In this document: piece by piece, positions 8,411 through 18,241 of the stretch | Numbering within the stretch: the stretch's first letter is position 1 | Layout of the letters: each line of letters starts with the position of its first letter | Source: Flavobacterium sp. I3-2 | Lineage (GTDB): Bacteria; Bacteroidota; Bacteroidia; Flavobacteriales; Flavobacteriaceae | Direction of reading: 5' to 3' | DNA: 64,000 nt | Assembly (NCBI RefSeq): GCF_013389595.1 | Contig: NZ_CP058306.1 | Span: 1,550,001 to 1,614,000, forward strand | Notes under the pieces: generated by a model | Told to the model about the DNA's origin: nothing | What the model saw: only the letters and a program-made list of their open reading frames with translations | Databases searched by the model: none | Translations under genes and position numbers: made by a program

Positions 8411-10024
8411 ATGAATGTTTTAAATACATTATCTTTAGATAAATACGGAATTACTGATGTAGAAGAAATTTTCTACAATCCTTCTTATGACGAATTATTT
8501 GAAGCAGAAACAGCGGATGGTTTAGCGGGATATGAAAAAGGACAAGTTTCTGAATTAGGAGCAGTAAATGTTATGACAGGTGTTTTTACAGGTCGTTCAC
8601 CTAAAGATAAATACATTGTTAAAGATGCTGTTACAGAAGATACTGTTTGGTGGACTTCTGATAAAGCGATTAACGATAATAAACCGATTTCTCAAAATAC
8701 ATGGGAAGCATTAAAAGAAAATGCTACTAAAGAATTGTCAGGAAAAAAACTTTATGTAATTGATGCTTTTTGTGGAGCAAATGAAGATACGCGTTTAAAA
8801 GTTAGATTTATTATGGAAGTTGCATGGCAAGCACATTTTGTAAAAAATATGTTTATCCGTCCAACTGAAGCAGAATTAGCAAACTTTGGTGAACCTGATT
8901 TCGTTGTAATTAACGCTTCGAAAACATCATTCAAAGATTATGCAGCTCATGGATTAAATTCTGAAGTTTATGTTGCATTCAACTTAACGGAAAAAATGCA
9001 ATTAATAGGCGGTACTTGGTACGGCGGAGAAATGAAAAAAGGGCTGTTCTCTATGATGAACTATTATTTACCTTTAAAAGGAATGGCTTCAATGCACTGT
9101 TCTGCAAATAAAGGTAAAGATGGAGATGTAGCTGTTTTCTTCGGATTATCAGGAACAGGAAAGACAACTTTATCGACAGATCCTAAACGTGAATTAATCG
9201 GTGATGATGAACACGGATGGGATAACGATGGTGTTTTTAACTTTGAAGGTGGTTGTTATGCAAAAACAATTGATTTGTGTAGTGAAAATGAACCAGATAT
9301 TTTTGGAGCTATCAAAAGAAACGCTTTGTTAGAAAATGTTACTTTAGATGAGAATGGAAAAATTGATTTTAAAGATGGTTCTGTAACGCAAAATACGCGT
9401 GTTTCTTATCCAATCGAACATATTGAAAATATTGTTAAGCCAGTTTCTAAAGCTGGTCATGCTACAAAAGTTATCTTCTTAACAGCTGATGCTTTTGGTG
9501 TAATGCCTCCAGTTTCAATATTAACACCAGAACAAACTAAATATTATTTCCTTTCTGGATTTACTGCAAAATTAGCAGGAACTGAAAGAGGAGTGACTCA
9601 ACCAGAGCCTACTTTTTCAGCTTGTTTCGGAAAAGCTTTCTTGTCGCTTCATCCAACACAATATGGTGAAGAATTAGTTAAGAAAATGGAAGAACATAAA
9701 GCTACGGCTTACATGGTAAATACAGGATGGAATGGTACAGGAAAACGTATTTCTATTAAAGATACGCGTGCTATTATTGATCGTATTTTAGATGGTTCTA
9801 TGGAGAAAGCAGAGGCTACTATTGTGCCTATTTTTAATCTAGCAGTTCCAACAGATTTAGAAGGTGTTCATACAGAAATTCTTGATCCTAGAAATACTTA
9901 TGCAGAAGCTGCTGAGTGGGAAGTTAAAGCAACAGATTTAGCTGAACGTTTTATTAAGAATTTTGTTCAATACACAGATAACGAAGAAGGTAAAGCTTTG
10001 GTAGAAGCTGGTCCTAAATTATAA
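8411..10024 (+). CDS. pckA: Phosphoenolpyruvate carboxykinase (ATP)
   Basis: This 537-residue enzyme interconverts oxaloacetate + ATP and phosphoenolpyruvate + CO2 + ADP, the first committed step of gluconeogenesis in the cytoplasm. The P-loop (kinase-1a) is GLSGTGKT at residues 245-252. The metal-binding segment GDDEHGWD follows at about 264-271, then [14 protein letters not shown]. The upstream segment [20 protein letters not shown] carries the substrate-site residues of ATP-dependent PEPCK. Length is normal for the ATP-type family. It is monocistronic, with its own promoter and a strong terminator. Confidence 0.97.
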   Translation: MNVLNTLSLDKYGITDVEEIFYNPSYDELFEAETADGLAGYEKGQVSELGAVNVMTGVFTGRSPKDKYIVKDAVTEDTVWWTSDKAINDNKPISQNTWEALKENATKELSGKKLYVIDAFCGANEDTRLKVRFIMEVAWQAHFVKNMFIRPTEAELANFGEPDFVVINASKTSFKDYAAHGLNSEVYVAFNLTEKMQLIGGTWYGGEMKKGLFSMMNYYLPLKGMASMHCSANKGKDGDVAVFFGLSGTGKTTLSTDPKRELIGDDEHGWDNDGVFNFEGGCYAKTIDLCSENEPDIFGAIKRNALLENVTLDENGKIDFKDGSVTQNTRVSYPIEHIENIVKPVSKAGHATKVIFLTADAFGVMPPVSILTPEQTKYYFLSGFTAKLAGTERGVTQPEPTFSACFGKAFLSLHPTQYGEELVKKMEEHKATAYMVNTGWNGTGKRISIKDTRAIIDRILDGSMEKAEATIVPIFNLAVPTDLEGVHTEILDPRNTYAEAAEWEVKATDLAERFIKNFVQYTDNEEGKALVEAGPKL

Positions 10025-10027
10025 TTT

Positions 10028-10059
10028 AAAAAGCCAATTAATTTTTTAATTGGCTTTTT
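10028..10059 (+). terminator. Terminator of pckA
   Basis: A 14-bp stem, AAAAAGCCAATTAA with TTAATTGGCTTTTT, around a TTTT loop, ending in a T run. Confidence 0.88.
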
Positions 10060-10078
10060 ACTTGTTGTTATTATTCAA

Positions 10079-10122
10079 AAAAAATCGCTCTTAAAATATA
10101 AACTTTTAAGAGCGATTTTTTT
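10079..10122 (-). terminator. Terminator of hemD
   Basis: AAAATCGCTCTTAAAA pairs with TTTTAAGAGCGATTTT around a 7-nt loop, with A and T runs outside. Immediately follows the hemD stop on the minus strand and could work in both directions. Confidence 0.85.
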
Positions 10123-10864
10123 ATTTGTTTACTTTGGCTAAATATTTTTCTAGAGCCATTGTCATAGAGGGTGATTCTGCACTTGGAGCCATGATATCAA
10201 CTCTAAGATTGTGGTCTAAAGCTTCTTTTTGAGTTGTACTTCCAAAAACAGCTATTCGTGTTTCGTTTTGTTCAAAATCAGGAAAATTCATAAAAAGAGA
10301 GTTTATACCTGTAGGGCTAAAAAAAGCTAAAACGTCATATTTAACATCTCTTAAATCAGATAAATCGCTCATGGCAGTTCTGAAAAACACACCTTGTTTC
10401 CAATCAACATTAAGTTCGTTTAATGTTAATGGAACGTCATCGTTTAATTTGTCAGAAGCAGGTAACAAAAATTTATCATCTTTGAATTTTTTTATCAAAG
10501 GAGATAAATCTTTAAAATCTTTCATTCCAACATAAATTTTGCGTTTTCTGTAAACAACATATTTCTGTAAATAATATGCAATTGCTTCTGATTGGCAAAA
10601 ATATTTAAGAGTTTCTGGAACTTTATAACGCATTTCTTCTGCAACTCTAAAAAAATGATCGACAGAATTTTTACTCGTTAAAATAATTGAAGTGTAATTA
10701 TTTAAGTCAATTTTCTGTTGACGAACTTCTTTTGCTGTAGCACCTTCAACGTGAATGAATGGTCTAAAGTCGATTTTAACTTTATACTTTTGTTGTATTT
10801 CAAAGTATGGTGAGTTTTCTACTTTAGGCTCTGGTTGGGAAACCAAAATTGTTTTCACTTTCAT
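10121..10864 (-). CDS. hemD: Uroporphyrinogen-III synthase
   Basis: The 247-residue product resembles flavobacterial HemD proteins, which cyclise hydroxymethylbilane to uroporphyrinogen III in haem synthesis. Recognisable are the two-lobed layout, the motif IILTSKNSVDHFFRVAEE in the first lobe, and DVLAFFSPTGINSLFMNFP with GSTTQKEA in the second, which correspond to the Thr-Ser-x-N and Ser-P-x-G-x motifs lining the active-site cleft. HemD is poorly conserved overall. Downstream of the DUF4271 gene, a pairing I associate with Flavobacteria, and 13 bp from it. Confidence 0.85.
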   Translation of the reverse strand: MKVKTILVSQPEPKVENSPYFEIQQKYKVKIDFRPFIHVEGATAKEVRQQKIDLNNYTSIILTSKNSVDHFFRVAEEMRYKVPETLKYFCQSEAIAYYLQKYVVYRKRKIYVGMKDFKDLSPLIKKFKDDKFLLPASDKLNDDVPLTLNELNVDWKQGVFFRTAMSDLSDLRDVKYDVLAFFSPTGINSLFMNFPDFEQNETRIAVFGSTTQKEALDHNLRVDIMAPSAESPSMTMALEKYLAKVNK

Positions 10865-10876
10865 GATAAAAATTCT

Positions 10877-11545
10877 TTAAAACTTTGAAGTAGTCAGTAA
10901 TTTATAGATTAATAAATACGGAGCTATTTCTAAAGTGCAAAGATACAAAATAAAATACAATATATGTTTTTGTATTAATTTTTGATGATTCTTTAAAATA
11001 ACACTGTACATTATTAGGTTTGTTAGTAAAATGATAGATAAAATGAAATATATGATGATTATTTCTTGTGTTTTTGTGTAGAAAAGAAACATTAATACAG
11101 GTAGGATCAATAAGCCTAGATAAGTTCTGTAGTTGACTTTTATTAAATTGTACTGTTCTGTAAAATCTTCAATGTTAAAAAAGTTTGCTATGATTTTTTC
11201 TATTAAATATTTTCCAAGTATAAAGAATGTTAAAAAATTGAATACTTTTAAAAAGTCAATTAGCGAATTTATATTGCTAAAATCTAAATAACTCATTGCG
11301 ATATGAATGAAAAAAGAGTAAGAAATCAACTGAATAAAAAACATTGATATCGTAAACCAACTCTTTAAATTACTCGAATCTTTGTATATTTTTAAATATT
11401 TATCAGAATAAATCAAGCGTATATAATCATGAAAACGAACTGCAAATACATTTCTGTTTACAGTTAATAATGCAAAAGTTAGAATAAAAAGTAAGGTTGC
11501 CCAATCTCCCGAGCTCGTTAACCTTGGTATAAAATCTATATTCAT
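10877..11545 (-). CDS. DUF4271 integral membrane protein
   Basis: A polytopic membrane protein with about six hydrophobic segments. The N-terminus MNIDFIPRLTSSGDWATLLF, followed by ALLTVNRNVF and the cytoplasmic stretch SDKYLKIYKDSSN, is typical of DUF4271 proteins. I place the start at the ATG at 11545; a TTG at 11578 would add 11 residues not expected in the family. Genomic pairing with hemD suggests a cell-envelope or haem-linked role, but no function is known. Transcribed divergently from the glycosyltransferase at 11649. Confidence 0.85.
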   Translation of the reverse strand: MNIDFIPRLTSSGDWATLLFILTFALLTVNRNVFAVRFHDYIRLIYSDKYLKIYKDSSNLKSWFTISMFFIQLISYSFFIHIAMSYLDFSNINSLIDFLKVFNFLTFFILGKYLIEKIIANFFNIEDFTEQYNLIKVNYRTYLGLLILPVLMFLFYTKTQEIIIIYFILSIILLTNLIMYSVILKNHQKLIQKHILYFILYLCTLEIAPYLLIYKLLTTSKF

Positions 11546-11648
11546 AATTCGAGGTAAAGTTAATAATTTATTAGACAAGTTTTTATTACATTGATATTAA
11601 GATTTAGTTGTAATAAAAGTTTATTTTTGCATGTAAATAAATAATTAA

Positions 11649-12371
11649 ATGAGTAGAAATATTGTTGTAATTCCAACTTATAATGAAATTGAAAACATTT
11701 CGGACATCTTATTGGCGGTCTTGAGTTTGCCAGTTTCGTTTGATATTCTAGTGGTTGACGATAATTCTCCTGATGGTACGGCAGAACAGGTTTTGAAGTT
11801 TGCTACGATATACCCAAACCGAATTTTTCTTGAAAAACGATTAAAAAAAGATGGCTTAGGAACAGCTTATGTTCATGGATTTTATTGGGCAATCGTGAAA
11901 AAATATGATTATGTATTTGAAATGGACGCTGATTTTTCTCACAATCCAACAGATTTATTACGTTTATTAGAAGCTTGTCAAAATGGAGCAGATGTTTCAA
12001 TTGGCTCAAGATATGTAACCGGTGTAAATGTGGTGAACTGGCCTTTGAATCGTGTTTTGATGTCTTATTTCGCGTCGGTTTATGTACGATTTATCACAGG
12101 AATGACCATTCAAGATACAACTGCCGGTTTTGTTTGTTACAAACGAAATGTTTTAGAACAAATCGATTTAAAGAAAATTAAATTTGTAGGTTACGCTTTT
12201 CAAATAGAAATGAAATATCGTGCCTATTGCAAACAATTTAAAATCGAAGAAGTACCCATTGTTTTTACAGATCGTACAAAAGGAGCTTCAAAAATGTCGA
12301 GTGGTATTTTTAAAGAAGCAGTTTTTGGCGTGTTACAACTAAGAATAAAAAAACTACTAAACAAAATATAA
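11649..12371 (+). CDS. Polyprenol monophosphomannose synthase-like GT2 glycosyltransferase
   Basis: This 240-residue GT-A fold enzyme has VVIPTYNEIENI at residues 5-16, the nucleotide-binding VVDDNSPDGTA (about 36-46), and the metal-binding DxD region EMDADFSHNP, all characteristic of dolichyl/polyprenyl-phosphate mannose synthases (DPM1 type without C-terminal membrane domain). It would transfer a sugar from GDP- or UDP-sugar to a lipid phosphate at the cytoplasmic face of the inner membrane. It overlaps nothing: its stop abuts the pyrC ATG directly, so the GT, pyrC and DUF4296 genes form one operon. Confidence 0.9.
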   Translation: MSRNIVVIPTYNEIENISDILLAVLSLPVSFDILVVDDNSPDGTAEQVLKFATIYPNRIFLEKRLKKDGLGTAYVHGFYWAIVKKYDYVFEMDADFSHNPTDLLRLLEACQNGADVSIGSRYVTGVNVVNWPLNRVLMSYFASVYVRFITGMTIQDTTAGFVCYKRNVLEQIDLKKIKFVGYAFQIEMKYRAYCKQFKIEEVPIVFTDRTKGASKMSSGIFKEAVFGVLQLRIKKLLNKI

Positions 12372-13709
12372 ATGAGTTCAATTCTAATAAAAAACGGAAC
12401 AATCGTTAATGAAGGTTCGGTTTTTACAAGTGATCTTTTGATACAAAACGAACGTATTATAAAGATTGCCGAAAATATCGAGATTTTAGATGGATTTGAA
12501 GTTTTTGATGCAACTGATAAAGTAATACTTCCGGGAGTGATTGACGATCAAGTGCATTTCAGAGAACCTGGTTTAACACATAAAGGAAATATAAACTCTG
12601 AATCTAAAGCTGCAATTGCTGGTGGAACGACTTCGTTTATTGAACAGCCAAATACAGTTCCGAATGCAGTAACACAAGAAATTCTTGAAGAAAAATATCA
12701 AATAGCAAGTGAAACATCTTATGCGAATTTTTCGTTTATGATGGGCGGAACGAACGATAATTTAGATGAAGTTTTAAAAACAAATCCGCGAAATGTAGCA
12801 GGGATTAAATTATTTTTAGGTTCTTCAACAGGAAATATGTTGGTGGATAATCAAGACGTTTTAGAAAAGATTTTTTCGTCGACAAAAATGTTAATTGCAG
12901 TTCACTGTGAGGATGAGCAAACCATTCGCGAAAATCTGGCAAAAGCTAAAGAAACATTCGGTGATGATATTCCTGTTTCTCAGCATCCTGTTATTCGTAG
13001 TGCTGAAGCTTGTTATAAATCATCGTCAAAAGCAATTGAGCTAGCAAAGAAAACGGGTGCGCGTTTGCATGTTTTTCATTTGAGTACCGGAATTGAAACC
13101 GATTTGTTTAGAAATGATATTCCGCTAGAAGAAAAAATGATTACTGCAGAAGTTTGTGTACATCATTTGACTTTTTCGGATGAAGATTATAAAACGAAAG
13201 GAAACTTTATCAAATGGAATCCAGCAGTGAAGTCGGCTACAGATCGAGAAAAAATTTGGGAAGCATTATTGGATGATCGTATTGATGTTATTGCAACAGA
13301 TCATGCGCCGCATACGATAGAAGAAAAATCTAAAAAATATTCCGAAGCTCCTTCTGGCGGTCCTTTAGTTCAGCATAGTTTGGTTGCTATGTTAGAATTT
13401 GTAAAAGAAGGTAAAATCTCTATCGAAAAGGTAGTTGAGAAAATGGCTCATAATCCTGCGAAACTTTTTAAAATCGAAGATCGCGGTTTTATAAAAGAAG
13501 GTTATTTTGCTGATTTGGCTATTGTAGATTTAAATGATCCATGGGAAGTTACTAAAGAAAATGTTGTCGCTAAATGCGGTTGGTCACCGTTTGAAGGTAA
13601 AATATTTTCGGCTAAAGTTGATTCTACGATTGTAAATGGAAATTTTGCAATGAAAAATGGCGTGATTTCTGATGGAAAATTCGGAAAACGTTTATTATTT
13701 AATAGATAA
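12372..13709 (+). CDS. pyrC: Dihydroorotase
   Basis: A 445-residue amidohydrolase of the long (class I/PyrC-bacterial) dihydroorotase type, catalysing cyclisation of carbamoyl aspartate in pyrimidine synthesis. Motifs are DDQVHFREPG (58-67), GTTSFIEQPN, HCEDE and ATDHAPH near residues 310-316, the last holding the catalytic Asp. The canonical metal-binding His-x-His is Gln-x-His here (Gln60, His62). I recall the same change in other Bacteroidota dihydroorotases, so it is probably a lineage trait and not a defect. Translationally coupled to the upstream glycosyltransferase. Confidence 0.93.
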   Translation: MSSILIKNGTIVNEGSVFTSDLLIQNERIIKIAENIEILDGFEVFDATDKVILPGVIDDQVHFREPGLTHKGNINSESKAAIAGGTTSFIEQPNTVPNAVTQEILEEKYQIASETSYANFSFMMGGTNDNLDEVLKTNPRNVAGIKLFLGSSTGNMLVDNQDVLEKIFSSTKMLIAVHCEDEQTIRENLAKAKETFGDDIPVSQHPVIRSAEACYKSSSKAIELAKKTGARLHVFHLSTGIETDLFRNDIPLEEKMITAEVCVHHLTFSDEDYKTKGNFIKWNPAVKSATDREKIWEALLDDRIDVIATDHAPHTIEEKSKKYSEAPSGGPLVQHSLVAMLEFVKEGKISIEKVVEKMAHNPAKLFKIEDRGFIKEGYFADLAIVDLNDPWEVTKENVVAKCGWSPFEGKIFSAKVDSTIVNGNFAMKNGVISDGKFGKRLLFNR

Positions 13710-13710
13710 A

Positions 13711-14112
13711 ATGAAAAAAATAACTCTATTTCTCTTATTACTTTCCATTCTTGGATGTAGTAAAACACTCGAAAAGCCAGCAAAGTTTTTAGATAAAAAC
13801 GAAATGACTGATTTGATGTTTGAATTGTCTTTAGTTACGGCATCGAGATCAAACTATTCTAAAGATTCGGTTTTTAAAGAAGTATTGCCACAAAATATAC
13901 TTAGTAAATATAATTTGGATAGTTTATCATTTATTGAGTTGAACAACTATTATATTCAGCAACCAGAAATTTATTTAGAAATTTACGATTCAATAAATAA
14001 TAGGTTGCAGAAGAGAATTAAATATTTTGAAACTTTACCAGATGATCCAAGAGATACAATCGGTAGCTCACAAGTTGTACGAATAAGAGATTTTAAATCT
14101 GTTTTAAAATAA
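13711..14112 (+). CDS. DUF4296 lipoprotein
   Basis: The ATG at 13711, 2 bp after the pyrC stop, gives MKKITLFLLLLSILGCSK, a lipoprotein signal peptide with lipobox Cys16. An upstream in-frame start inside pyrC would bury this signal and is rejected. The 133-residue protein contains FLDKNEMTDLMFELSLV and a Tyr-rich helix pair (NNYYIQQPEIYLEIYDSI), the pattern of DUF4296. It regularly follows pyrC in Flavobacteriaceae. Function unknown. Its 3' end overlaps the convergent SDR gene by 20 bp. Confidence 0.85.
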   Translation: MKKITLFLLLLSILGCSKTLEKPAKFLDKNEMTDLMFELSLVTASRSNYSKDSVFKEVLPQNILSKYNLDSLSFIELNNYYIQQPEIYLEIYDSINNRLQKRIKYFETLPDDPRDTIGSSQVVRIRDFKSVLK

Positions 14113-15091
14113 TATCTTTTAAGAATTTATCAGATGTTTCAAATTCAAAGTTAAGTGTCTTTTTTATAAGATCATTTTTATATAAATCTTTTGTAAAAGA
14201 AGCTGTAGCAAGATCTCTTGAAAGGCTTCTTTTTTTGTTTGGAATAATTGCTGTTAAAAGCCAATCCATTCGCCAAGCAATTGCCAGCATCCATTTTTTT
14301 GCTTCTAAAAAATTAGTTTTTTTATTTAAAAGGTTACAAATTTTTTCAAATAAATCTTTGTAAGAAATGTTTTCAGAAACTAGAATAAAACGTTGGTTGA
14401 AAATGTTGTTATCCATTAAACCAATCATGCAACTAACCACATCATTTGCAGAAACAACACCCGTTTTGCCATCAGTATAAAACGGAAATCCACTTTTCAT
14501 TTTTGTAATGATTTCACCTGAACCTTGGTCTGGGAATCCGATGCCAAAAATCACACCCGGATTCACAATGACCACATTTAAACCTTCTTGTGCGGCACGC
14601 CAAACTTCAGTTTCTCCGCCAAATTTAGAAATGGCATAATCGCTATGTATTCCATTCGGATTCCAATTACTTGTTTCGTCTATTAAATTCGTACCAATAA
14701 TAGTTTCGTCTAAAGTTGCGATTGAACTGATGTGACAAAATTTTTCAACATCAAAAGCCAACGAAAGATTTACCATGTTTGCGGTGCCTTCGATGTTCAC
14801 TTTCTGCATCTTTTCGTTTTCAGAACCTGTAAAAGTAACCATCGCTGCACAATGATAAACTTCTGTGATGTCGATAAAAGCTTCTTCGAGTTCTGGTACG
14901 TCATTCAAATCAGCTTTAAACCATTCGATTTTTGAAAACAAATTTTCTTTATTCATTATTTCGAATAAGTTCTTTGTTTTAGAAATGTTTTTTTCGTTTC
15001 TAAAAATCGCTCTTACTTTTCGATTATCGTCTGTTAACCGCAATAATAAATGAGCACCAACTAAACCGGTTCCGCCTGTAACTAATATCAT
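14093..15091 (-). CDS. NAD-dependent epimerase/dehydratase (extended SDR)
   Basis: The 332-residue protein begins MILVTGGTGLVGAHLLLRL with the extended-SDR GxxGxxG dinucleotide motif. KADLNDVPELEEAF matches the adenine-site D-x-x-D segment, and the catalytic Tyr-x-x-x-Lys is YAISK (about 151-155) preceded by a Ser-rich active-site segment. Closest in character to dihydroflavonol-reductase-like SDRs. Substrate unknown. Convergent with and overlapping the DUF4296 gene by 20 bp; the usual genomic neighbourhood in Flavobacteria, so not an assembly oddity. Confidence 0.88.
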   Translation of the reverse strand: MILVTGGTGLVGAHLLLRLTDDNRKVRAIFRNEKNISKTKNLFEIMNKENLFSKIEWFKADLNDVPELEEAFIDITEVYHCAAMVTFTGSENEKMQKVNIEGTANMVNLSLAFDVEKFCHISSIATLDETIIGTNLIDETSNWNPNGIHSDYAISKFGGETEVWRAAQEGLNVVIVNPGVIFGIGFPDQGSGEIITKMKSGFPFYTDGKTGVVSANDVVSCMIGLMDNNIFNQRFILVSENISYKDLFEKICNLLNKKTNFLEAKKWMLAIAWRMDWLLTAIIPNKKRSLSRDLATASFTKDLYKNDLIKKTLNFEFETSDKFLKDIILKQI

Positions 15092-15140
15092 AATGCAAAT
15101 TTAGTTTTTTGAGAATTAAATAAATTCAATTTAACTTTTT

Positions 15141-15749
15141 TTATAATTTGATATAAATTTCACTTTCAGAAAATCCATTTTTCTTCACAAATTCTTTAAA
15201 CTGCTTTTTGTTAACCGAATATGTTTTTGGATAAATAGAATCGGAAGTTGTTTGATTTGTGATTTCGTCAAGTAATTCAATTTCAGTTTCATTTGTAATT
15301 TCGCTCAACGTTAAAAAGTTACTTTTAAAATTTAATTTGGAAACGATCCAATTGTCTTGCGCGTTTTTTACATTCAGAAAATAATTCTGATTTAATTTTC
15401 TTAAAACATCACCGTTTTTTAAATTGAAAAGTGTGTCTATAATATTAAATTCTACAATGTAAAGTGAATCTGAAAGTTGAGATAAAAGCTTCATGTTTTC
15501 TGATTCCGTATTTTTAATTTCATTCAAAGAAACGGTATCGATGCTAGAAAATGTTCGAGTGATTAAATCACTTTTAATAGATAATTTGTATCCCAATTCC
15601 GGATTTGTATAAATTCCTAAAACTCGATTGGGTAATTTAGAAAGGTTTTTCTTTTCGCTTGGTTGTGGCTCTGTAAAGTTTGCAATCGGCTTTTTGCAAG
15701 AAGCTAAAGTCAATAAAAAAATTAAAATGGAATATGTTAGATTTTTCAT
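15141..15749 (-). CDS. Hypothetical lipoprotein
   Basis: A 202-residue protein with signal peptide MKNLTYSILIFLLTLASCKK and lipobox Cys18. The rest has no motif I recognise; it is rich in Asn, Ser, Leu and Glu and includes LPNRVLGIYTNPELGYKLSI, suggesting a beta-rich soluble domain. Its start is divergent from tyrS. I cannot assign a function. Confidence 0.75.
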   Translation of the reverse strand: MKNLTYSILIFLLTLASCKKPIANFTEPQPSEKKNLSKLPNRVLGIYTNPELGYKLSIKSDLITRTFSSIDTVSLNEIKNTESENMKLLSQLSDSLYIVEFNIIDTLFNLKNGDVLRKLNQNYFLNVKNAQDNWIVSKLNFKSNFLTLSEITNETEIELLDEITNQTTSDSIYPKTYSVNKKQFKEFVKKNGFSESEIYIKL

Positions 15750-15813
15750 TGTAAGGATTTGTTTTTCTTTGTCTAAAATACATATAATCTTTTTATGCTC
15801 TTTTATTTTCGGT

Positions 15814-15821
15814 TATATTTG
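15814..15821 (+). promoter_or_regulatory. -7 promoter element of tyrS
   Basis: TATATTTG is a perfect TAnnTTTG match, 19 bp upstream of the tyrS ATG. Confidence 0.6.
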
Positions 15822-15840
15822 CATAAATTAATTTAACAAT

Positions 15841-17133
15841 ATGAAAAATTTTATTGAAGAAGTGACTTGGAGAGGTATGCTCCACGACGTAATGCCAGGC
15901 ACAGAAGAACATTTGATGGAGCAGATGCGTGTTGCGTATGTGGGAATTGACCCAACAGCGGATTCATTGCATATTGGACACTTAGTAGGTGTGATGTTAT
16001 TAAAACATTTTCAGATTGCTGGTCACAAACCTTTAGCATTAATTGGTGGTGCAACTGGTATGATTGGTGACCCGTCAGGAAAATCAACAGAACGTAATTT
16101 ATTAGATGAAGCAGCTTTACGCCACAATCAAAATGCAATTAAAGGACAATTAGCTCGTTTTTTAGATTTTGAATCTGATGCAAAAAATGCTGCTGAATTG
16201 GTTAATAATTACGATTGGATGAAAGAATTTTCATTCTTAGAATTTATTAGAACTGTCGGGAAACATATAACTGTAAATTATATGATGGCGAAAGACTCTG
16301 TAAAAAAACGTTTAAATGGCGAAGCTCAAGACGGAATGTCGTTTACAGAATTTACGTATCAATTGATTCAAGGTTACGATTTCTTACATTTATACAAAGA
16401 CAAATCTTGTACTTTACAAATGGGAGGGTCTGATCAATGGGGTAATATTACTACCGGAACGGAATTGGTTCGTAGAATGGAAGCAGGTAAAGCGTTTGCT
16501 TTAACTTGTCCGCTAATCACGAAAGCTGATGGTACAAAATTCGGAAAATCTGAAGGAGGTAATATTTGGTTAGATGCCGAAAGAACTTCACCTTACAAAT
16601 TCTACCAATATTGGTTAAATACATCTGATGTTGATGCAGAAAAATACATCAAAATTTTCACATTCTTATCTAAAGAAGAAATCGAAAAGTTAACAGCAGA
16701 ACATCAAGAAGCTCCACATTTAAGAGCTTTACAAAAGAAATTAGCTGAAGAAATTACGGTAATGGTTCACTCTCGTGAGGATTTTGAAAATGCGGTAAAA
16801 GCATCTGGAATTTTATTTGGAAATGCTTCTGCAGATGATTTAAAACAATTAGATTCTAAAACATTTTTAGATGTTTTTGATGGAGTTCCGCAAGCTGAAA
16901 TTGCAAAATCAGATTTAGAAGCAGGATTAGATATTGTTACGGTTTTAAATGAGAAATCAGGTTTTATGAAATCGAACGGGGAAGCGCGTCGCTCATTAGC
17001 TGAAAATTCAATTTCTGTAAACCGCGAAAAAGTTCAAGAAGGATTTACTTTAACTTCAAACGATTTAATTAATAACGAATTTGTTTTATTGCAAAAAGGT
17101 AAGAAAAACTATTTTGTTTTGCGTTTCGTTTAA
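15841..17133 (+). CDS. tyrS: Tyrosyl-tRNA synthetase
   Basis: A 430-residue class I aminoacyl-tRNA synthetase that charges tRNA-Tyr. The HIGH signature is HIGH at residues 44-47 ([11 protein letters not shown]); the KMSKS loop is KFGKS at 233-237; tyrosine recognition residues lie in [12 protein letters not shown] and [10 protein letters not shown]. The C-terminal 60 residues ([19 protein letters not shown]) are an S4-like RNA-binding domain. Length and domain order are normal for the bacterial TyrS. Monocistronic, followed by a perfect hairpin terminator. Confidence 0.97.
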   Translation: MKNFIEEVTWRGMLHDVMPGTEEHLMEQMRVAYVGIDPTADSLHIGHLVGVMLLKHFQIAGHKPLALIGGATGMIGDPSGKSTERNLLDEAALRHNQNAIKGQLARFLDFESDAKNAAELVNNYDWMKEFSFLEFIRTVGKHITVNYMMAKDSVKKRLNGEAQDGMSFTEFTYQLIQGYDFLHLYKDKSCTLQMGGSDQWGNITTGTELVRRMEAGKAFALTCPLITKADGTKFGKSEGGNIWLDAERTSPYKFYQYWLNTSDVDAEKYIKIFTFLSKEEIEKLTAEHQEAPHLRALQKKLAEEITVMVHSREDFENAVKASGILFGNASADDLKQLDSKTFLDVFDGVPQAEIAKSDLEAGLDIVTVLNEKSGFMKSNGEARRSLAENSISVNREKVQEGFTLTSNDLINNEFVLLQKGKKNYFVLRFV

Positions 17134-17142
17134 ATCATAAAG

Positions 17143-17174
17143 AAAATGAGTTTCCGCTGAAACTCATTTTTTTT
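17143..17174. terminator. Bidirectional terminator between tyrS and the LuxE-like gene
   Basis: A perfect 12-bp stem, AAAATGAGTTTC and GAAACTCATTTT, around a CGCT loop with a T run, lying between convergent genes. Confidence 0.88.
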
Positions 17175-17176
17175 GT

Positions 17177-18160
17177 TTATTCTAAAACCATTAGGTTGCA
17201 ACCTCTAATATCTGAATTGTCAAATCGACCTAAAACTTCAAAACTATAATCAGGATATTTTTTTCCTAAATCTTGTGTTGCGATAAACGAACACGAATTG
17301 AAATTTGCCAAATCGATTACATTGATTCCTCCTGTTTTTTCATCTTCAAGAATTGTTAATGGGTCTTCGGTGTCACGAATTAAAATATCCATCCAAGGCG
17401 GACATTCAAAAATACCATCACCTAAAGAATAAGCTTGAGAAAGTAATTCGGTCATCCCGTATTCCGAATGAATTTTCGGAACTCCAAAACCTTCGCTTAG
17501 AATCTGATGTAATTCTTCGCGAATCATTTCTTTGCGTTTTCCTTTCATTCCGCCTGTTTCCATAACGATGGTGTTTTTTAGTTCAAATTTTTGCAATTCG
17601 ATCAAATCGAATAGGGCATAAGTCACTCCAATTAATAACACATTTTGACCGTCAGAATCAAGTTCGATTAGTTTTTTAGTTAAGGCTTCGTAATCGTTTA
17701 AATAAAATCCGCTATCTGGGTGATTTGAGCCTTCGATTAAATCATTAACCATATAAATTAACGAAGATCCATCGCGTTCTAAATAAGATGGTAAAAGGGC
17801 TAAAACAGTATAATCTTCGATGTTTCCGTAAAATTTAGAAAAACCATTTCTAAAACTGTATTCGTAAAATGATAAATCGGTTACGTGATGTTTTGAAGTG
17901 GCTAATCCTGTTGTTCCGCTACTTGTGAAAGTTTCTTGAATAGGTTCAATTGAACTTAATATTTCTTTTGATTTAAAAAATTCGATTGGTAAAAAAGGAA
18001 TCTCAGTTAAATGTCTAACATTTGAAGGGTCTTTTTGTAAAAGCAAACAGTATTTTTGATATACTTCGTTATGCTCAAATTGATAACGAAATATTTTCAT
18101 TGCAGTTTTATGAAACTCTTTGGTGGTGTGGATTGATATAATATCTTCGGCTGTAAACAC
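17177..18160 (-). CDS. LuxE-like acyl-protein synthetase/acyltransferase
   Basis: The 327-residue product resembles the LuxE/acyl-protein synthetase family of the adenylate-forming superfamily. The nucleotide-binding P-loop is TFTSSGTTGLATS (about residues 80-92), and ETGGMKGKRKEMIREEL and HSEYGMTELLSQAYS match the conserved middle motifs. Such enzymes activate fatty acids or small carboxylates with ATP. No other lux genes are nearby, so bioluminescence is not implied; in Flavobacteria these proteins are stand-alone or linked to envelope biosynthesis. The likely start is a GTG at 18160, as no suitable ATG lies near. Confidence 0.82.
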   Translation of the reverse strand: MFTAEDIISIHTTKEFHKTAMKIFRYQFEHNEVYQKYCLLLQKDPSNVRHLTEIPFLPIEFFKSKEILSSIEPIQETFTSSGTTGLATSKHHVTDLSFYEYSFRNGFSKFYGNIEDYTVLALLPSYLERDGSSLIYMVNDLIEGSNHPDSGFYLNDYEALTKKLIELDSDGQNVLLIGVTYALFDLIELQKFELKNTIVMETGGMKGKRKEMIREELHQILSEGFGVPKIHSEYGMTELLSQAYSLGDGIFECPPWMDILIRDTEDPLTILEDEKTGGINVIDLANFNSCSFIATQDLGKKYPDYSFEVLGRFDNSDIRGCNLMVLE

Positions 18161-18191
18161 GATGTTGAATATTTTTTACAAAAGTACAAAT

Positions 18192-18223
18192 AAAAAAAGC
18201 ATCAACAATTGTTGATGTTTTTT
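18192..18223 (-). terminator. Terminator of the first T9SS cargo gene
   Basis: Perfect 18-bp palindrome CATCAACAATTGTTGATG (18200-18217) with a T run on the minus strand. Confidence 0.8.
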
Positions 18224-18241
18224 AAGTTATAATAAATTTAA

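Noticed and set aside
14093..14112. 20-bp overlap of convergent genes as a possible frameshift or sequencing error
   Set aside because: Both proteins have normal family length and intact C-termini; short convergent overlaps are common.
17177..18160. Bioluminescence (lux) locus
   Set aside because: Only a LuxE-like gene; no luxAB, luxCD or flavin reductase nearby.
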